A DNA stretch of 64,000 nt from Sporosarcina luteola (GCF_023715245.1 NZ_JAMBNV010000001.1:186001-250000), one strand, 5' to 3'. Numbered from the stretch's first letter, positions 15,993 through 25,928 are shown. The notes: generated by a model not told the origin, from the letters alone. Program-made: numbers and translations.

Positions 15993-17128
15993 ATAGCAAC
16001 CACCTCTACTTCCGTTTCCGTCCACTGGCTGGACAATGCGGATAGCAACGAACCGCGTGTTACAAGACCAACGACCTTATTCTTTTCATCCACGATAGGA
16101 ATCAGGCCGAACGGTGATTCATCCATCATGATGATGGCGTCTTTTGCGGAAGCAGTGTCTTGCAAGATGTGGCTGATCGGCTGCATGAGTTCTTCAATGG
16201 TACAGATGTCGTTCACTTTCTTGATGACGTCGTAGGCGGATACGATGCCTAGCAGATTTTTTGAATCATCTACAATGATGAGATCCGTGATTTTCCTCTG
16301 CCGGATAAGTGAAATTGCCTTTTCAGGAGAACTTTGAGGAAGAGATGTGACAACCGATTCGGACATAATGTCAATAACCGGCATCAGTTCAGGGTTTTGG
16401 ATAATTCGATGCTTGCCAATAAACTCCTCGACAAAACCGTGGGCAGGTTCGTGAAGTAATTTCTCTGGAGTGTCCAACTGAAGAAGCTTTCCGTCTTTCA
16501 TTATTGCGATGCGGTCACCCATTTTGAGTGCCTCGTCCATATCATGAGTTACAAAAATGATAGTCTTATTCAATTTTTTCTGTAATGAAATGAGTTCACC
16601 CTGCAATTGCTCCCTTGTAAGCGGGTCCAATGCGCTGAACGGTTCATCCATTAAGATGATTTCGGGGTCGGATGCAAGTGCACGGGCAATACCAACGCGC
16701 TGTTGTTGTCCCCCGGAGAGTTCTTTTGGATAGCGTTTTGCGTAGATTTTAGGATCGAGTCCGACCAATTCAAGCAGTTCGTTGACTCTTGGTTTGATTT
16801 TTTCCTGGCTCCATCCGTTTAATTCAGGAACGATGGAGATGTTTTTTTCAATCGTATAGTGGGGGAATAAACCGATCTGTTGGATCACATAGCCGATGCC
16901 TCTTCGAAGGTCGGAAGCGACATACGATTTGTTATCCTTACCGTTTATCGAAATCTTCCCACTTGTATGCGGTTGCATCCGATTAATCATTTTCATCGTA
17001 GTTGATTTACCTGAACCACTCGGACCGATGAGAACGAGCAGCTCGCCTTTCGGAATTTCAAAGCTAACAGAATCAACAGCCTTGAACCCGTCATCATATA
17101 CTTTACTTACGTTTTCAAATTTCAGCAT
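15989..17128 (-). CDS. opuCA: Osmoprotectant ABC transporter, ATPase with CBS domains
   Basis: 379 residues, ATG 17128 behind TAGGAGG. N-terminal ABC ATPase: Walker A GPSGSGKST, Q-loop, signature LSGGQQQR, Walker B IILMDEP, and the H-loop in FVTHD. The C-terminal third (about residues 250-370) holds two CBS domains, which in OpuA/OpuC-type ATPases sense ionic strength or nucleotides and gate uptake. First gene of the operon opuCA-opuCB-opuCC. Confidence 0.92.
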   Translation of the reverse strand: MLKFENVSKVYDDGFKAVDSVSFEIPKGELLVLIGPSGSGKSTTMKMINRMQPHTSGKISINGKDNKSYVASDLRRGIGYVIQQIGLFPHYTIEKNISIVPELNGWSQEKIKPRVNELLELVGLDPKIYAKRYPKELSGGQQQRVGIARALASDPEIILMDEPFSALDPLTREQLQGELISLQKKLNKTIIFVTHDMDEALKMGDRIAIMKDGKLLQLDTPEKLLHEPAHGFVEEFIGKHRIIQNPELMPVIDIMSESVVTSLPQSSPEKAISLIRQRKITDLIIVDDSKNLLGIVSAYDVIKKVNDICTIEELMQPISHILQDTASAKDAIIMMDESPFGLIPIVDEKNKVVGLVTRGSLLSALSSQWTETEVEVVAI

Positions 17129-17626
17129 ATAATCCTCCTATGTTTTTTCACAAAACTGTAATGTGTTGAATTTGGAATGAAAATATAAAGCGGCAACAAA
17201 AAAAGAAGACATTTATGCTTCCTGAACAATCAGGTGCGTCTGTCTCGCTAATTAGTATATCATATTTCGGAGATGGAAGTAATGGAAATTGGATATTTAG
17301 TAGGTTTTTAGTATATGTATTTTGTGAGACTTAAGACCTTCGCGTGTGTAACTTTTCGCAAACTAGCGAATGGATGATAAACCAATCCTATTCAGTGATT
17401 TAGTGCTGAAAGTAGTTAATGAATTAGTTTAAGAAGGTGATGAAGTACCGAGAGTCGGTAATGAAGGAAAACACCTATGAAGATAATTCCTTTTACCTAT
17501 AAAAATACAGAAACTTGCGAGTCGGTGCTAACACCCGCCACCTAGCTGAAGGTTCGACCATTGTAGAAGTGTCCGACCTCGGCGGAAATGAACTATAATA
17601 CTAACTAACGAAAGGGTGTGCAGCGG
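17129..17626. promoter_or_regulatory. Divergent intergenic region between opuCA and the Bce-like regulator
   Basis: About 500 bases without a gene. It must hold the promoters for both directions. On the minus strand a short hairpin CCTGA-TTGT-TCAGG lies near 17220 and a T run near 17200 in the opuCA leader. On the plus strand TATAAT stands at 17594-17599 without a good -35. The centre carries repeat array B. No RNA gene is visible. Confidence 0.5.
17371..17464 (+). repeat. Degenerate TCGGTGATAA array B, 21-base period
   Basis: Weakened cores at 17371 (TGGATGATAA), 17392 (TCAGTGATTT), 17413 (TAGTTAATGA), 17434 (AAGGTGATGA) and 17455 (TCGGTAATGA): five in a row exactly 21 bases apart. An isolated TCGGTGCTAA at 17522 is out of phase. 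The period survives although the cores have decayed. Confidence 0.65.
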
Positions 17627-18310
17627 ATGGAGATGAATGTTTTCATAGTGGAGGACGATCGGGCGATATTTGACTCGCTGAAGGAAAGGCTTGGGCAGTG
17701 GTCGCTTCAAGTGTCGGGGCCAGAAGATTTCCATGACGTGATGGGGGCTTTCATCCAAACGAAGCCTCATCTGGTCATACTCGACATCCAGCTTCCCGCT
17801 TATGATGGATTCCATTGGTGCCGAGAAATCCGCGCGGTTTCGAAGGTGCCGATCATCTTCCTGTCGTCGCGCGATCATCCGATGGATATGGTGATGGCGA
17901 TGAATATGGGGGCGGATGATTATGTTCAGAAGCCGTTCCATACAGATGTGCTGCTTGCGAAAATCCAAGCGACACTCCGTCGTACATATGCGTACACAGA
18001 AGAGCCGGCGGATGTGCTTGAGTGGAACGGCGCGATGATTGATATGAAGCGCGGTGTCATTCGACTTGATGGAAATGAAGTGGAACTGACGAAAAATGAA
18101 TTCTTCATCTTGGCGGTGCTTGTCCAGGCGAAGGATGAAATTGTGTCACGCGATGAGTTGATCCGCAAACTTTGGGATGACGAACGGTTCGTTAACGACA
18201 ACACATTGACCGTAAATGTGACGCGGCTGCGCCAAAAACTTGCAGACATCGGACTTGGTGACGCGATTCTCACAAAAAAAGGAATGGGTTATATGGCGGT
18301 CAGCCTGTAG
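17627..18310 (+). CDS. OmpR-family response regulator, BceR-like
   Basis: 227 residues from the ATG at 17627, 8 bases after AAAGGGTG; the in-frame GTG at 17618 overlaps that site. Receiver domain with phosphoacceptor D53 (ILDIQLPAYDG) and conserved Lys in VQKPF, then a winged-helix DNA-binding domain (KNEFFILAVLVQ, TLTVNVTRLRQKL). Followed by a short sensor kinase and a BceAB-type transporter, the arrangement of antimicrobial-peptide detoxification modules. It should bind the inverted repeat at 19337-19350. Confidence 0.88.
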   Translation: MEMNVFIVEDDRAIFDSLKERLGQWSLQVSGPEDFHDVMGAFIQTKPHLVILDIQLPAYDGFHWCREIRAVSKVPIIFLSSRDHPMDMVMAMNMGADDYVQKPFHTDVLLAKIQATLRRTYAYTEEPADVLEWNGAMIDMKRGVIRLDGNEVELTKNEFFILAVLVQAKDEIVSRDELIRKLWDDERFVNDNTLTVNVTRLRQKLADIGLGDAILTKKGMGYMAVSL

Positions 18311-18319
18311 GGGGATACG

Positions 18320-19339
18320 ATGTTCATTGCATACTTGAAGGATATGAAAAGTTGGATACTCCTGTTTGCCGGATCTATTGCGGTCACTGACTTAATGGTT
18401 TTGATTGATAAGGGGCTGGCAATGAAGCTAAGCTCCCTCATTTACCTTAACCTGCTGCTCGTTGCTATTTTCATTTCATTCCTCATCTGGCGCTACAAAA
18501 AGGAGACGCAATATAAGAAAGAACTTCTTCAAATTACTGAAGATCCTTCAAGGGACTGGCAGGAAGGGCTTCCGGAACCGCATTTCAATCGTGACGAAAC
18601 AATCAATGATCTGTTGAGGCATGTGGCGGATGCTCATTTGCAGAAGCTTTCGGAAGTGAAAGCCGCCAACCTTATGGAAAGCGACTATACAGCGGCGTGG
18701 GTGCATGAAGTGAAGGCGCCGTTGACGTCGATGAAACTGACAATCGACGCAAATCGTCAAGATCCGGCCATCCGTAAAATAGAGTCAGATTGGCTGCGTG
18801 TCCATTTGCTGATCGATCGGCAGCTCTATATTTCACGATTAACCACGCTTGAATCGGATTATGTATTGGAGAAAATTAAGGTGCAACAGTTGCTCACACC
18901 CGAAATCCGCGAGCTGCGATCTTGGTTTATTGAGAAAAATATCGCAGTAGAAATCGAAGGTGATATGGAAGTGCTCACGGATAGCAAATGGTGCCGCTTC
19001 ATCATCCGCCAATTGTTGACGAATGCAGTGAAATACAGTCCGGCAGGCGGCGTCATCTGTATTCGAACTAGTCTATCACCGGGAGGAAATCCGGTTTTAT
19101 CAATAAAAGACGATGGCCCGGGAATCCCGGCTCACGATTTGCCCCGTATTTTCGACAAAGGGTTCACCGGGGGCACGGGAAGGCTGCATAATGCTGCGAC
19201 AGGACTCGGGTTGTATCTTGCCCAACAAGTGGCTGGGAAGATTGGAATATCCCTGTCGGCGCACTCCGAAATAGACAATGGAACGACGATGAAAATGATG
19301 TTTTCAACCGAAAACAAGTTTGACGCCACACGAACATGA
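18320..19339 (+). CDS. Intramembrane-sensing histidine kinase, BceS-like
   Basis: 339 residues. Two N-terminal membrane helices with almost no extracellular loop (residues about 10-60), the hallmark of Bce-type kinases that receive the signal from their partner transporter. Phosphoacceptor His in WVHEVKAPLTSMKL, N-box in LLTNAVKYSP, G1 in DDGPGI and G2 in GLGLYLAQQ. Ten bases downstream of the regulator gene. Its stop codon overlaps the operator of the transporter genes. Confidence 0.88.
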   Translation: MFIAYLKDMKSWILLFAGSIAVTDLMVLIDKGLAMKLSSLIYLNLLLVAIFISFLIWRYKKETQYKKELLQITEDPSRDWQEGLPEPHFNRDETINDLLRHVADAHLQKLSEVKAANLMESDYTAAWVHEVKAPLTSMKLTIDANRQDPAIRKIESDWLRVHLLIDRQLYISRLTTLESDYVLEKIKVQQLLTPEIRELRSWFIEKNIAVEIEGDMEVLTDSKWCRFIIRQLLTNAVKYSPAGGVICIRTSLSPGGNPVLSIKDDGPGIPAHDLPRIFDKGFTGGTGRLHNAATGLGLYLAQQVAGKIGISLSAHSEIDNGTTMKMMFSTENKFDATRT

Positions 19340-19350
19340 CAATAATGTCA
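19337..19350 (+). promoter_or_regulatory. BceR-type operator upstream of the ABC genes
   Basis: TGACA-ATAA-TGTCA, a perfect inverted repeat with 4-base spacer. It fits the TNACA-N4-TGTNA pattern known for BceR-like regulators. It lies about 90 bases before the ATPase start; a plausible -10 (TAAGAT) is at 19405-19410. Confidence 0.65.
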
Positions 19351-19437
19351 CATTGGCCGACCTGTTTGTCATCTAAATCAAACGACCGGAAAAAGTTCAC
19401 CCGTTAAGATAAAGGTATTGCAAACAGGGAGGGCACA

Positions 19438-20217
19438 ATGATGGATCAATATAAAACAGTATTACATGCTCAAAACATCCGAAAATCTTACGGAACTCGC
19501 GGAAATGTGCAAGAAGTATTGAAAGGGATCGACTTGCGGGTAATGGAAGGCGAATTTGTCGGAATCATGGGGGCATCCGGTGCCGGGAAAACGACGCTTT
19601 TGAATGTCCTCGCGACGATCGACCGTACGACGGAAGGCTCGATTCTTATTGGAGATTCTGATATTTCGAGGATGAAAGACCGTGAACTGTCTGCATTCAG
19701 GCGAGACAAATTAGGGTTCATTTTCCAAGATTATAATCTTCTCGACACATTGACGGTGAAGGAAAATATCTTGCTGCCCGTGTCGCTCGGAAAAATGAGA
19801 AAGCGGGTGGCGGAAGATCAATTCAACTCGATTGCCGATATTTTAGGTATTAAAGAATTAGCAGATAAATATCCACATGAAATTTCCGGGGGCCAAAAGC
19901 AACGGACTTCCGCGGCACGTGCGCTCATCAACAAGCCATCCATGGTCTTTGCGGATGAACCTACGGGCGCGCTTGATTCGAAATCGGCGTCTTCGTTGCT
20001 CGGAACATTGGAGGATGTCAATAAACAACGCGGCGTCACGATCATGATGGTGACACATGACCCTGTCGCATCGAGCTACTGCAGCCGTGTTGTCTTCCTG
20101 AAGGACGGCAATATTTACTCGGAGCTGTACCGCGGCGATAAAACGAGACAGGCCTTCTTCCAGGAAATCCTGAAAGTCCAAGGTGTCCTCGGGGGTGACA
20201 GCGTTGACGCTCTTTGA
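19438..20217 (+). CDS. Antimicrobial-peptide detoxification ABC transporter ATPase, BceA-like
   Basis: 259 residues behind GGGAGGG; start at ATG 19438 or 19441. Walker [11 protein letters not shown]-loop FIFQDYN, signature ISGGQKQR, Walker B MVFADEP, switch MMVTHD. MacB/LolD-type ATPase. The 3' end overlaps the permease start by 14 bases. With the large permease it should free cell-wall precursors such as lipid II or UPP from peptide antibiotics and signal to the kinase; the specific peptide is unknown. Confidence 0.92.
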   Translation: MMDQYKTVLHAQNIRKSYGTRGNVQEVLKGIDLRVMEGEFVGIMGASGAGKTTLLNVLATIDRTTEGSILIGDSDISRMKDRELSAFRRDKLGFIFQDYNLLDTLTVKENILLPVSLGKMRKRVAEDQFNSIADILGIKELADKYPHEISGGQKQRTSAARALINKPSMVFADEPTGALDSKSASSLLGTLEDVNKQRGVTIMMVTHDPVASSYCSRVVFLKDGNIYSELYRGDKTRQAFFQEILKVQGVLGGDSVDAL

Positions 20218-22135
20218 TCTCGTCCTCCGCAGCATGCGGAAAAACATCAAGCATTATTACTTATACTTTTTTGCGCTTATTTTAAGTGTCGTCCTGTACT
20301 TTGTCTTTGCGACTTTGCAGCATGATCCGTCGGTTGTTGAGAGGTCTGGCGGGAGCATGGGTGCGGCGTTTAAAGTGGCAGGAATTCTACTGTTATTCAT
20401 CGCAGGTATTTTCGTCGTTTATGCAAATGCGATTTTCTTGAAGAGAAGAAGCCGTGAAATCGGGCTGTATCAACTGATTGGCCTGACAAAAGGATCAGTC
20501 TCGCGTCTGTTGATTATCGAAAATTCCTTGCTGAGCGCCGGGGCGTTAGCGATTGGGATTGGCATAGGGATTCTCGTGTCACGCGTATTTTTATTATTGT
20601 TAATGAAGCTCATTGGCTTTGATGGATTTATCGAAGTGGAGTTTTCGACGGCGGCTGTCATCCAGACGGTGATTGTATTTCTTGGAATCACCATTCTCAC
20701 GTCAATGCAAATGCTCGTTGCAGTCTACCGCAACACGTTGCTTGGACTATTCAATGCCGAGAAGACCGGCGAGCATCCGAAAAAGCCGAAAGCTATCAGG
20801 TCAGCCTTTCTTGCAATTTTAGGAATAGCCCTCATTGCGTTCGGATACTGGCTTTCCGGCCGCATGTTGAATGCTTTGCTGTTCATCAATATGATCGTCG
20901 TTTTGGTTACGACAATTCTCGGTACTTTTTTATTGTTCCGCGTGGCGATCGGCTGGGTACTGTATCAGATCCGCAAAAGGAAGAAGGGCCATCTTGGATT
21001 GTATAACAGCTTGTCGCTTGCGCCGATCATGCATCGGATGAAGGGCAATGCGAATTCACTGACGATCATTACGGTATTATCAGCGATGACGCTGACAATG
21101 TTGGCAGGCGTGTATTCCCTATATTATTCGACGGAAAAAGAAGTCCGTCTCATATATCCTTTTGATTTTGCATTTGATGATTTTTGGTATGAAGACGGTA
21201 AAGGTGCTGCCGAAAAATTCATCAGCGAACTAGATAAGCAACAGATTACGTATACGTATTCAACAGTTGAAACGCTAGAAGTGGAAAGTGAATTCAAAGG
21301 TGGCAGTGTGTCAGAATTGATGTCCAATTCGTTTGGAGCAAAAATAATAAGCGACAAACAATTGCAGCAAGCTGGAGTGGATATTCAAATTCCTCATTCC
21401 GATGCCGCGTATCTATACGATGCAGGTATATATTGGTTATTGAAAACGATGGAAGTTCCATTCAATGTCAAGTTGTCAAATGCAGAAATAGAATCTGACT
21501 TGAAAGTTGTGAAAGTGAACGAAGGAAATGTATTAAATTCTGCAGCTGCGACACAACTTGTTGTGAAAGATGAATTTTATCATGAATTAAAAGAGCTGTT
21601 TCTGAATGACGAAAACGAATGGCGCAATTCAAATACCTATGTCATCGACGTTCTTGACCGTGATCAGCTTGCCGAAGCTTCTGCGATTTTCAAGCGGATT
21701 AATGAGGAAGATGATCGGCACGGATTTGATTACTATTCCCAATACGCTTCGGGGATGGAGAACAATGGTCTATTCATCTTTATCTCTGGGTTCCTGGGGC
21801 TCGTGTTCCTCATTTCGACAGGAAGCATTTTGTACTTTAAGCAAATGACGGAGGCGGAGCAAGAGAAAAGCAGCTATGCAACGTTGCGTCAGCTAGGTTT
21901 TACAGCGCAAGACATTATGCGCGGTATCGTCCGCAAGCAAATATTCGTCTTCGGCGTGCCGTTGATGATTGGGCTGTTGCATTCCATCTTTGCGATAAAA
22001 GCCGCGTCATTCATGTTCATGTCCGATATTACATTGCCCGCATCCATCGCTATGGGGATCTACGTGCTTATTTATCTCATGTTCGCATTTTTGACGGTCG
22101 GGTATTACCGGAAAACGGTGAAGGCCGCGCTTTGA
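20204..22135 (+). CDS. Antimicrobial-peptide detoxification ABC transporter permease, BceB-like
   Basis: 643 residues from the TTG at 20204, placed 6 bases after GGGGGTGA and giving the usual N-terminus ([21 protein letters not shown]). A longer reading from GTG 20183 is possible. Ten membrane helices are expected: a first group to about residue 280, a large extracellular domain at about 310-530 and a final three-helix FtsX-type region ([15 protein letters not shown] and following). That extracellular domain is the family's ligand-sensing part. Forms the transporter with the preceding ATPase. Confidence 0.9.
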   Translation: MTLFDLVLRSMRKNIKHYYLYFFALILSVVLYFVFATLQHDPSVVERSGGSMGAAFKVAGILLLFIAGIFVVYANAIFLKRRSREIGLYQLIGLTKGSVSRLLIIENSLLSAGALAIGIGIGILVSRVFLLLLMKLIGFDGFIEVEFSTAAVIQTVIVFLGITILTSMQMLVAVYRNTLLGLFNAEKTGEHPKKPKAIRSAFLAILGIALIAFGYWLSGRMLNALLFINMIVVLVTTILGTFLLFRVAIGWVLYQIRKRKKGHLGLYNSLSLAPIMHRMKGNANSLTIITVLSAMTLTMLAGVYSLYYSTEKEVRLIYPFDFAFDDFWYEDGKGAAEKFISELDKQQITYTYSTVETLEVESEFKGGSVSELMSNSFGAKIISDKQLQQAGVDIQIPHSDAAYLYDAGIYWLLKTMEVPFNVKLSNAEIESDLKVVKVNEGNVLNSAAATQLVVKDEFYHELKELFLNDENEWRNSNTYVIDVLDRDQLAEASAIFKRINEEDDRHGFDYYSQYASGMENNGLFIFISGFLGLVFLISTGSILYFKQMTEAEQEKSSYATLRQLGFTAQDIMRGIVRKQIFVFGVPLMIGLLHSIFAIKAASFMFMSDITLPASIAMGIYVLIYLMFAFLTVGYYRKTVKAAL

Positions 22136-22155
22136 TTGTTTCATATAGCGAGTCA

Positions 22156-22249
22156 ACGGTGGTAAAGTCATTCGAATCGGTGGTAAAGTGCTGAGAATCG
22201 GTGATAACCCCCCGAGAATCGGTGATGAATCGCCCAAAGTCGGCGATAA
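22156..22249 (+). repeat. TCGGTGATAA array C, 21-base period
   Basis: Cores at 22156 (ACGGTGGTAA), 22177 (TCGGTGGTAA), 22198, 22219 (TCGGTGATGA) and 22240 (TCGGCGATAA), all 21 bases apart, 20 bases after the permease stop. A further TCGATGATAA at 22310 is out of phase. Together with the terminator this fills the gene-free stretch 22136-22490. Confidence 0.88.
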
Positions 22250-22378
22250 CCAATATTTACTGGCAGTATTCGATACTTTTTTTCCATAAATGGGTTGAAA
22301 AATGCCGAGTCGATGATAAAATAATCAAGTCAGAGTAATATGAAGCGCTTTCATGAAAAGTGGAAGTTAGCTTCTAGA

Positions 22379-22410
22379 CCGTCTGAGCCCATGTTGGCTC
22401 AGCGGTTTTT
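22379..22410 (+). terminator. Rho-independent terminator of the Bce-like operon
   Basis: CCG-T-CTGAGCC, loop CATGTT, GGCTCAG-CGG, then TTTTTCTGTTTTT. Placed about 245 bases after the permease stop, beyond array C, so array C would be transcribed with the operon. Confidence 0.85.
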
Positions 22411-22490
22411 CTGTTTTTGAAATGTGAGTTATTTGCGCGACTGGGTAAAGATAGTAAGTGAAATATGATGATGGAGAAGGAGTGGATAGT

Positions 22491-23876
22491 GTGGGCGTAG
22501 TGGAGTGGCTGGTGGGACCGGCGAATGATTTTATTTGGACATATATATTGATTGGGCTTTTATTGCTCATTGGTCTTTATTTTACGATAAGAACGAAATT
22601 TGTCCAATTTCGTTTATTTGGAGAGATGTTCAGACTCATTTTCGAGAAAAGAGAAGGCAACCGTGGCGTGTCAGCGTTCCAGGCGTTTACAATTAGTGCG
22701 GCGTCCCGGGTCGGTACAGGGAACGTAACTGGCGTAGCGCTTGCCATCGGGATTGGCGGACCGGGCGCGGTCTTCTGGATGTGGGTCATTGCCATTATCG
22801 GCATGGCGACGGCATTCATTGAAAGTGCGCTTGCGCAAGTGTATAAAGTTCGGGACGGCGACACATTCCGCGGAGGGCCTGCCTATTACATGGAGAAGGC
22901 GCTAGGCCTTCGGAAGCTTGGAATCGTTTTCGCGATTCTCCTAACGATGTGTTTCGGTTTTATTTTTAATTCGGTTCAGTCAAATACGATCAGCCAGTCA
23001 TTCCATGATGTATTCAATCTACCCTATTGGGTGGTCGGTCTACTACTTGTCATATTGACGGCAATTATCATTTTCGGCGGCGTGCAAAGGATTGTCAAAG
23101 TGACGCAAGCAATTGTCCCAATCATGGCGGTGTTTTACTTGCTGATTGCGCTGTACGTTGTCGCTATTAATATTACGGAAGTTCCTGCCATGATTGCCCT
23201 CATTTTTGAGCATGCTTTTGGAATTAAGGAAATGGCTGGCGGCGGTATCGGGGCTGCCATGATGCAAGGTATCCGACGTGGTCTGTTCTCAAATGAAGCT
23301 GGTATGGGGAGTGTGCCGAACGCTGCGGCGACGGCGAGTGCGACGCATCCGGCGAAGCAAGGGCTTGTTCAAAGTCTTGGCGTATTTTTCGATACGATCA
23401 TCATTTGTTCTGCGACAGCTTTTATCATCCTCCTTGCAGGACTTTATGACAAAGGGGAAGAGAGCGGAATTTTGCTGACGCAATCCTCGATGGCCGTTCA
23501 CGTCGGTTCTTGGGCGCCTTATTTCGTCGCGATTGCGATCATGTTCTTCGCATTCAGCTCAATCGTCGGGAATTACTATTACGGTGAAACAAATATTGAA
23601 TTCATCAACACGCATAAATCGTGGATGACGGTCTACCGAATTGCGGTGCTCGGCATGGTCATGTTCGGTGCGCTCGCAAAAGTGGATATCGTCTGGAGCA
23701 TGGCAGACCTGTTTATGGGCTTGATGGCAATTATAAATCTCCTCGTCATCTTGGCACTTGGAAAAGTCGCATTCCGCGTTTTGGATGATTACACGAAACA
23801 GCGGAAACAAGGGAAGAATCCTGTGTTTAAAGCGGATTCTAGTCTGAAAGGTGCCGACTGTTGGAGGGAAGAATAA
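22491..23876 (+). CDS. Sodium:alanine/glycine symporter, AlsT (AGCS) family
   Basis: 461 residues from the GTG at 22491, 8 bases after AAGGAG; this gives the normal N-terminus VVEWLVGPANDFIWTYIL. About ten to eleven membrane helices. Family motifs are visible: GTGNVTGVA in the first third and GMGSVPNAAATA following RRGLFSNEA, the AGCS signature. Takes up alanine or glycine with sodium. Monocistronic, with a strong bidirectional terminator after it. The amino acid specificity is inferred from the family. Confidence 0.9.
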   Translation: MGVVEWLVGPANDFIWTYILIGLLLLIGLYFTIRTKFVQFRLFGEMFRLIFEKREGNRGVSAFQAFTISAASRVGTGNVTGVALAIGIGGPGAVFWMWVIAIIGMATAFIESALAQVYKVRDGDTFRGGPAYYMEKALGLRKLGIVFAILLTMCFGFIFNSVQSNTISQSFHDVFNLPYWVVGLLLVILTAIIIFGGVQRIVKVTQAIVPIMAVFYLLIALYVVAINITEVPAMIALIFEHAFGIKEMAGGGIGAAMMQGIRRGLFSNEAGMGSVPNAAATASATHPAKQGLVQSLGVFFDTIIICSATAFIILLAGLYDKGEESGILLTQSSMAVHVGSWAPYFVAIAIMFFAFSSIVGNYYYGETNIEFINTHKSWMTVYRIAVLGMVMFGALAKVDIVWSMADLFMGLMAIINLLVILALGKVAFRVLDDYTKQRKQGKNPVFKADSSLKGADCWREE

Positions 23877-23878
23877 AT

Positions 23879-23923
23879 AAAAGCAATCGTCCTACCAGTG
23901 AATGGTGGGACGATTGCTTTTTT
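23879..23923. terminator. Bidirectional terminator between the symporter gene and argS
   Basis: AAGCAATCGTCC(T)ACCA, loop GTGAA, TGGT(G)GGACGATTGCTTTTTT. A long stem with A run on one side and T run on the other, serving both convergent genes. Confidence 0.9.
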
Positions 23924-23930
23924 ATTGAGT

Positions 23931-25595
23931 TTACATTTCCTCGGGCGCCTTCATGCCGAGTAGACGCAAAGATTCCTTCAAAACGATGACGACACATTCC
24001 GTTAGCGCAATCCGGTATGCTTTGTTTGTGGAGTCGGAAAGGACTTGCACATTCCCGTAAAACGAGTTGAACGCTTGGGCAAGGTCGACCGCATATTTTG
24101 CGATGACGGAAGGGTCCAGTTCTTCGGCCGCCCGTTTGACGGAGTGCGGAAATTGTTCGAGCAGCTTGATCGTTTCCCATTCGTGATCATTCACTTCGTT
24201 AATCGCGAACGAGTTCGTTGCCCCCGCCTTCCGCAAGATGGAGTTTGCCCGCGCATGCGCATATTGGACGTACGGCCCGGTTTCTCCTTCTGTCTGGAGC
24301 ATCGTTTCAAGATCGAATTCGATATCATGTTTCCGATGCTGCTTCAAGTCGCTGAAGAGGATGGCGCCGACACCGACACCTTCTGCCACTTCAGATTTAT
24401 TGGCAAGCATCGGGTTTTTTTCTTCGATATTTTTCTGTGCAAGTTCGATAGCTTCCTTCAATACTTCCTCGAGCAAGACAATCTTTCCTTTACGCGTTGA
24501 CATCTTCTTTCCGCCCTGCAAGATAAGCCCGAACGGTACGTGCACGATGTCGCTTGCCCAGTCATGCCCCATTTTGCCAAGCACTTGTTTCACTTGCGTA
24601 AAGTGGAGGCTTTGTTCATTCCCAACAACGTAGATGGATTTGACGAAGTCGTAATTGGTTTTGCGATCAATGGCAGCTGCCAAATCCCGCGTCGCATATA
24701 AAGTAGCTCCATCTGATTTTTTAATCAAACATGGCGGCATGCCTTCTTCAAGCTCCACAACCATGGCCCCGTCGGATTCGACCAATAGGCCTTTATCTTC
24801 GAGTTCTTGAACGATTGGCTCCATTTTGTCGTTGTAGTACGCTTCGCCGTTATAGGAATCGAAAGTGACCCCTAGTAGATCGTAAATTCGCTGGAATTCC
24901 TGCAACGACTCGGTTTTGAACCATTCCCACAGGGCTAGTGCGTCTGCATCGCCGTCCTCAAGCGCTTTGAATGCCGCCCGACCTTCATCATTTAAAGTTG
25001 GATCCAGCTCGGCTTCTTCATGGAAACGGATATACAGCTTCAGCAATGTCTTGATTGGCTCTTGACGGACATCCTCCTCGTTGCCCCACTTCCGGTACGC
25101 GGTTAGGAGCTTCCCGAATTGCGTGCCCCAATCACCGATGTAATTGATTTTCATCGTTTTGTAGCCGTTTTTTTCGAGCAAGTAAGCGATAGAATTTCCG
25201 ATGACCGTGGAGCGGAGATGCCCCATGGAAAACGGTTTTGCGATGTTCGGGGAGGATAGATCGATCGTCACCACTCCGTCGTTGCCTTCGTTGGATGAGC
25301 CGTAGTTGACGGATTTGTCTAGGATTATACGCAGGATATCATCAGTGATAGCAGTACGGTTCAGGAAAATATTCACGTACCCATTGACGGCTTCTGTTTT
25401 TCGGATGGATGGATGTGTAAGCGAACCGGCAATTTCTTCCGCAATGGCGACGGGTGATTTCCGTAAAGCCTTCGCGAACGGAAAGCAAGGCAATGCAAAA
25501 TCGCCTAGCTTTGAATTTGCCGGCCGCTCCAGCATATGTTCCTCTAATGGAACCGGGCTGACTGTCTGTAAAGCTTGCAAAATATCCATTTTCAT
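23931..25595 (-). CDS. argS: Arginyl-tRNA synthetase
   Basis: 554 residues from the ATG at 25595, 9 bases after AAGGGG; the GTG at 25601 would be only 3 bases from it. Class I synthetase charging tRNA-Arg. HIGH-type motif in KPFSMGHLRST, KMSTRKGK as the KMSK-type loop, an N-terminal Arg-specific domain and a C-terminal DALR anticodon-binding domain (TGPYVQYAHARANSILRKA starts it). It is preceded by a T-box leader with an Arg specifier, so it is induced when charged tRNA-Arg is scarce. Bacillales often carry more than one argS; this may be the regulated or additional copy. Confidence 0.95.
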   Translation of the reverse strand: MKMDILQALQTVSPVPLEEHMLERPANSKLGDFALPCFPFAKALRKSPVAIAEEIAGSLTHPSIRKTEAVNGYVNIFLNRTAITDDILRIILDKSVNYGSSNEGNDGVVTIDLSSPNIAKPFSMGHLRSTVIGNSIAYLLEKNGYKTMKINYIGDWGTQFGKLLTAYRKWGNEEDVRQEPIKTLLKLYIRFHEEAELDPTLNDEGRAAFKALEDGDADALALWEWFKTESLQEFQRIYDLLGVTFDSYNGEAYYNDKMEPIVQELEDKGLLVESDGAMVVELEEGMPPCLIKKSDGATLYATRDLAAAIDRKTNYDFVKSIYVVGNEQSLHFTQVKQVLGKMGHDWASDIVHVPFGLILQGGKKMSTRKGKIVLLEEVLKEAIELAQKNIEEKNPMLANKSEVAEGVGVGAILFSDLKQHRKHDIEFDLETMLQTEGETGPYVQYAHARANSILRKAGATNSFAINEVNDHEWETIKLLEQFPHSVKRAAEELDPSVIAKYAVDLAQAFNSFYGNVQVLSDSTNKAYRIALTECVVIVLKESLRLLGMKAPEEM

Positions 25596-25611
25596 TCTCA
25601 CGAACCCCTTT

Positions 25612-25855
25612 TTAGGTAAAATAAAAAGCCTTCATCTCAATAAATGAGACGAAAGCTTGTTCCGCGGTACCACTCAAATTGCCCCTGTCAGTATGGATAG
25701 AGGCCTCTTTCTCCTAACGGCGAGACACCGGCTTCTCCTACTTCATTCAGAAAAGCATCTCCGAAGTGCGCTTCATGAATCCACTCCACCAGGCTCCCAC
25801 CAATCCCGGCTCGCTTTGGAAGTAAAGACTCAGTACTCTCTTCGTCATTGATATT
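25612..25855 (-). ncRNA. T-box riboswitch, arginine-specific, leader of argS
   Basis: On the minus strand: Stem I start AATGACGAAGAGAGTACT, the apical GAGCCGGGATTGG, a specifier region GAAGCGCACTTCGGAG with CGC (Arg) at 25770-25768, the T-box AGTGGTACCGCGGA at 25675-25661, and a terminator whose arms are AAGCTTTCGTCTCA and TGAGATGAAGGCTTTTT near 25613-25660. Uncharged tRNA-Arg pairing would form the antiterminator instead. Confidence 0.92.
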
Positions 25856-25902
25856 GTAGTTGAATGTATCAAATCAGTGATTGGCTGTCAATGGGCAATT
25901 GG

Positions 25903-25928
25903 CGTAACTTTCACACGAATCATCCGTC
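25903..25928 (+). promoter_or_regulatory. ECF-sigma-type promoter of lipoprotein copy 1
   Basis: CGTAAC at 25903-25908, a 16-base spacer and CGTC at 25925-25928. This resembles the TGTAAC-N16/17-CGTC class of Bacillus SigX/SigM/SigW promoters. The start codon follows 27 bases later. The same elements with the same spacing precede copy 2. Confidence 0.6.
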
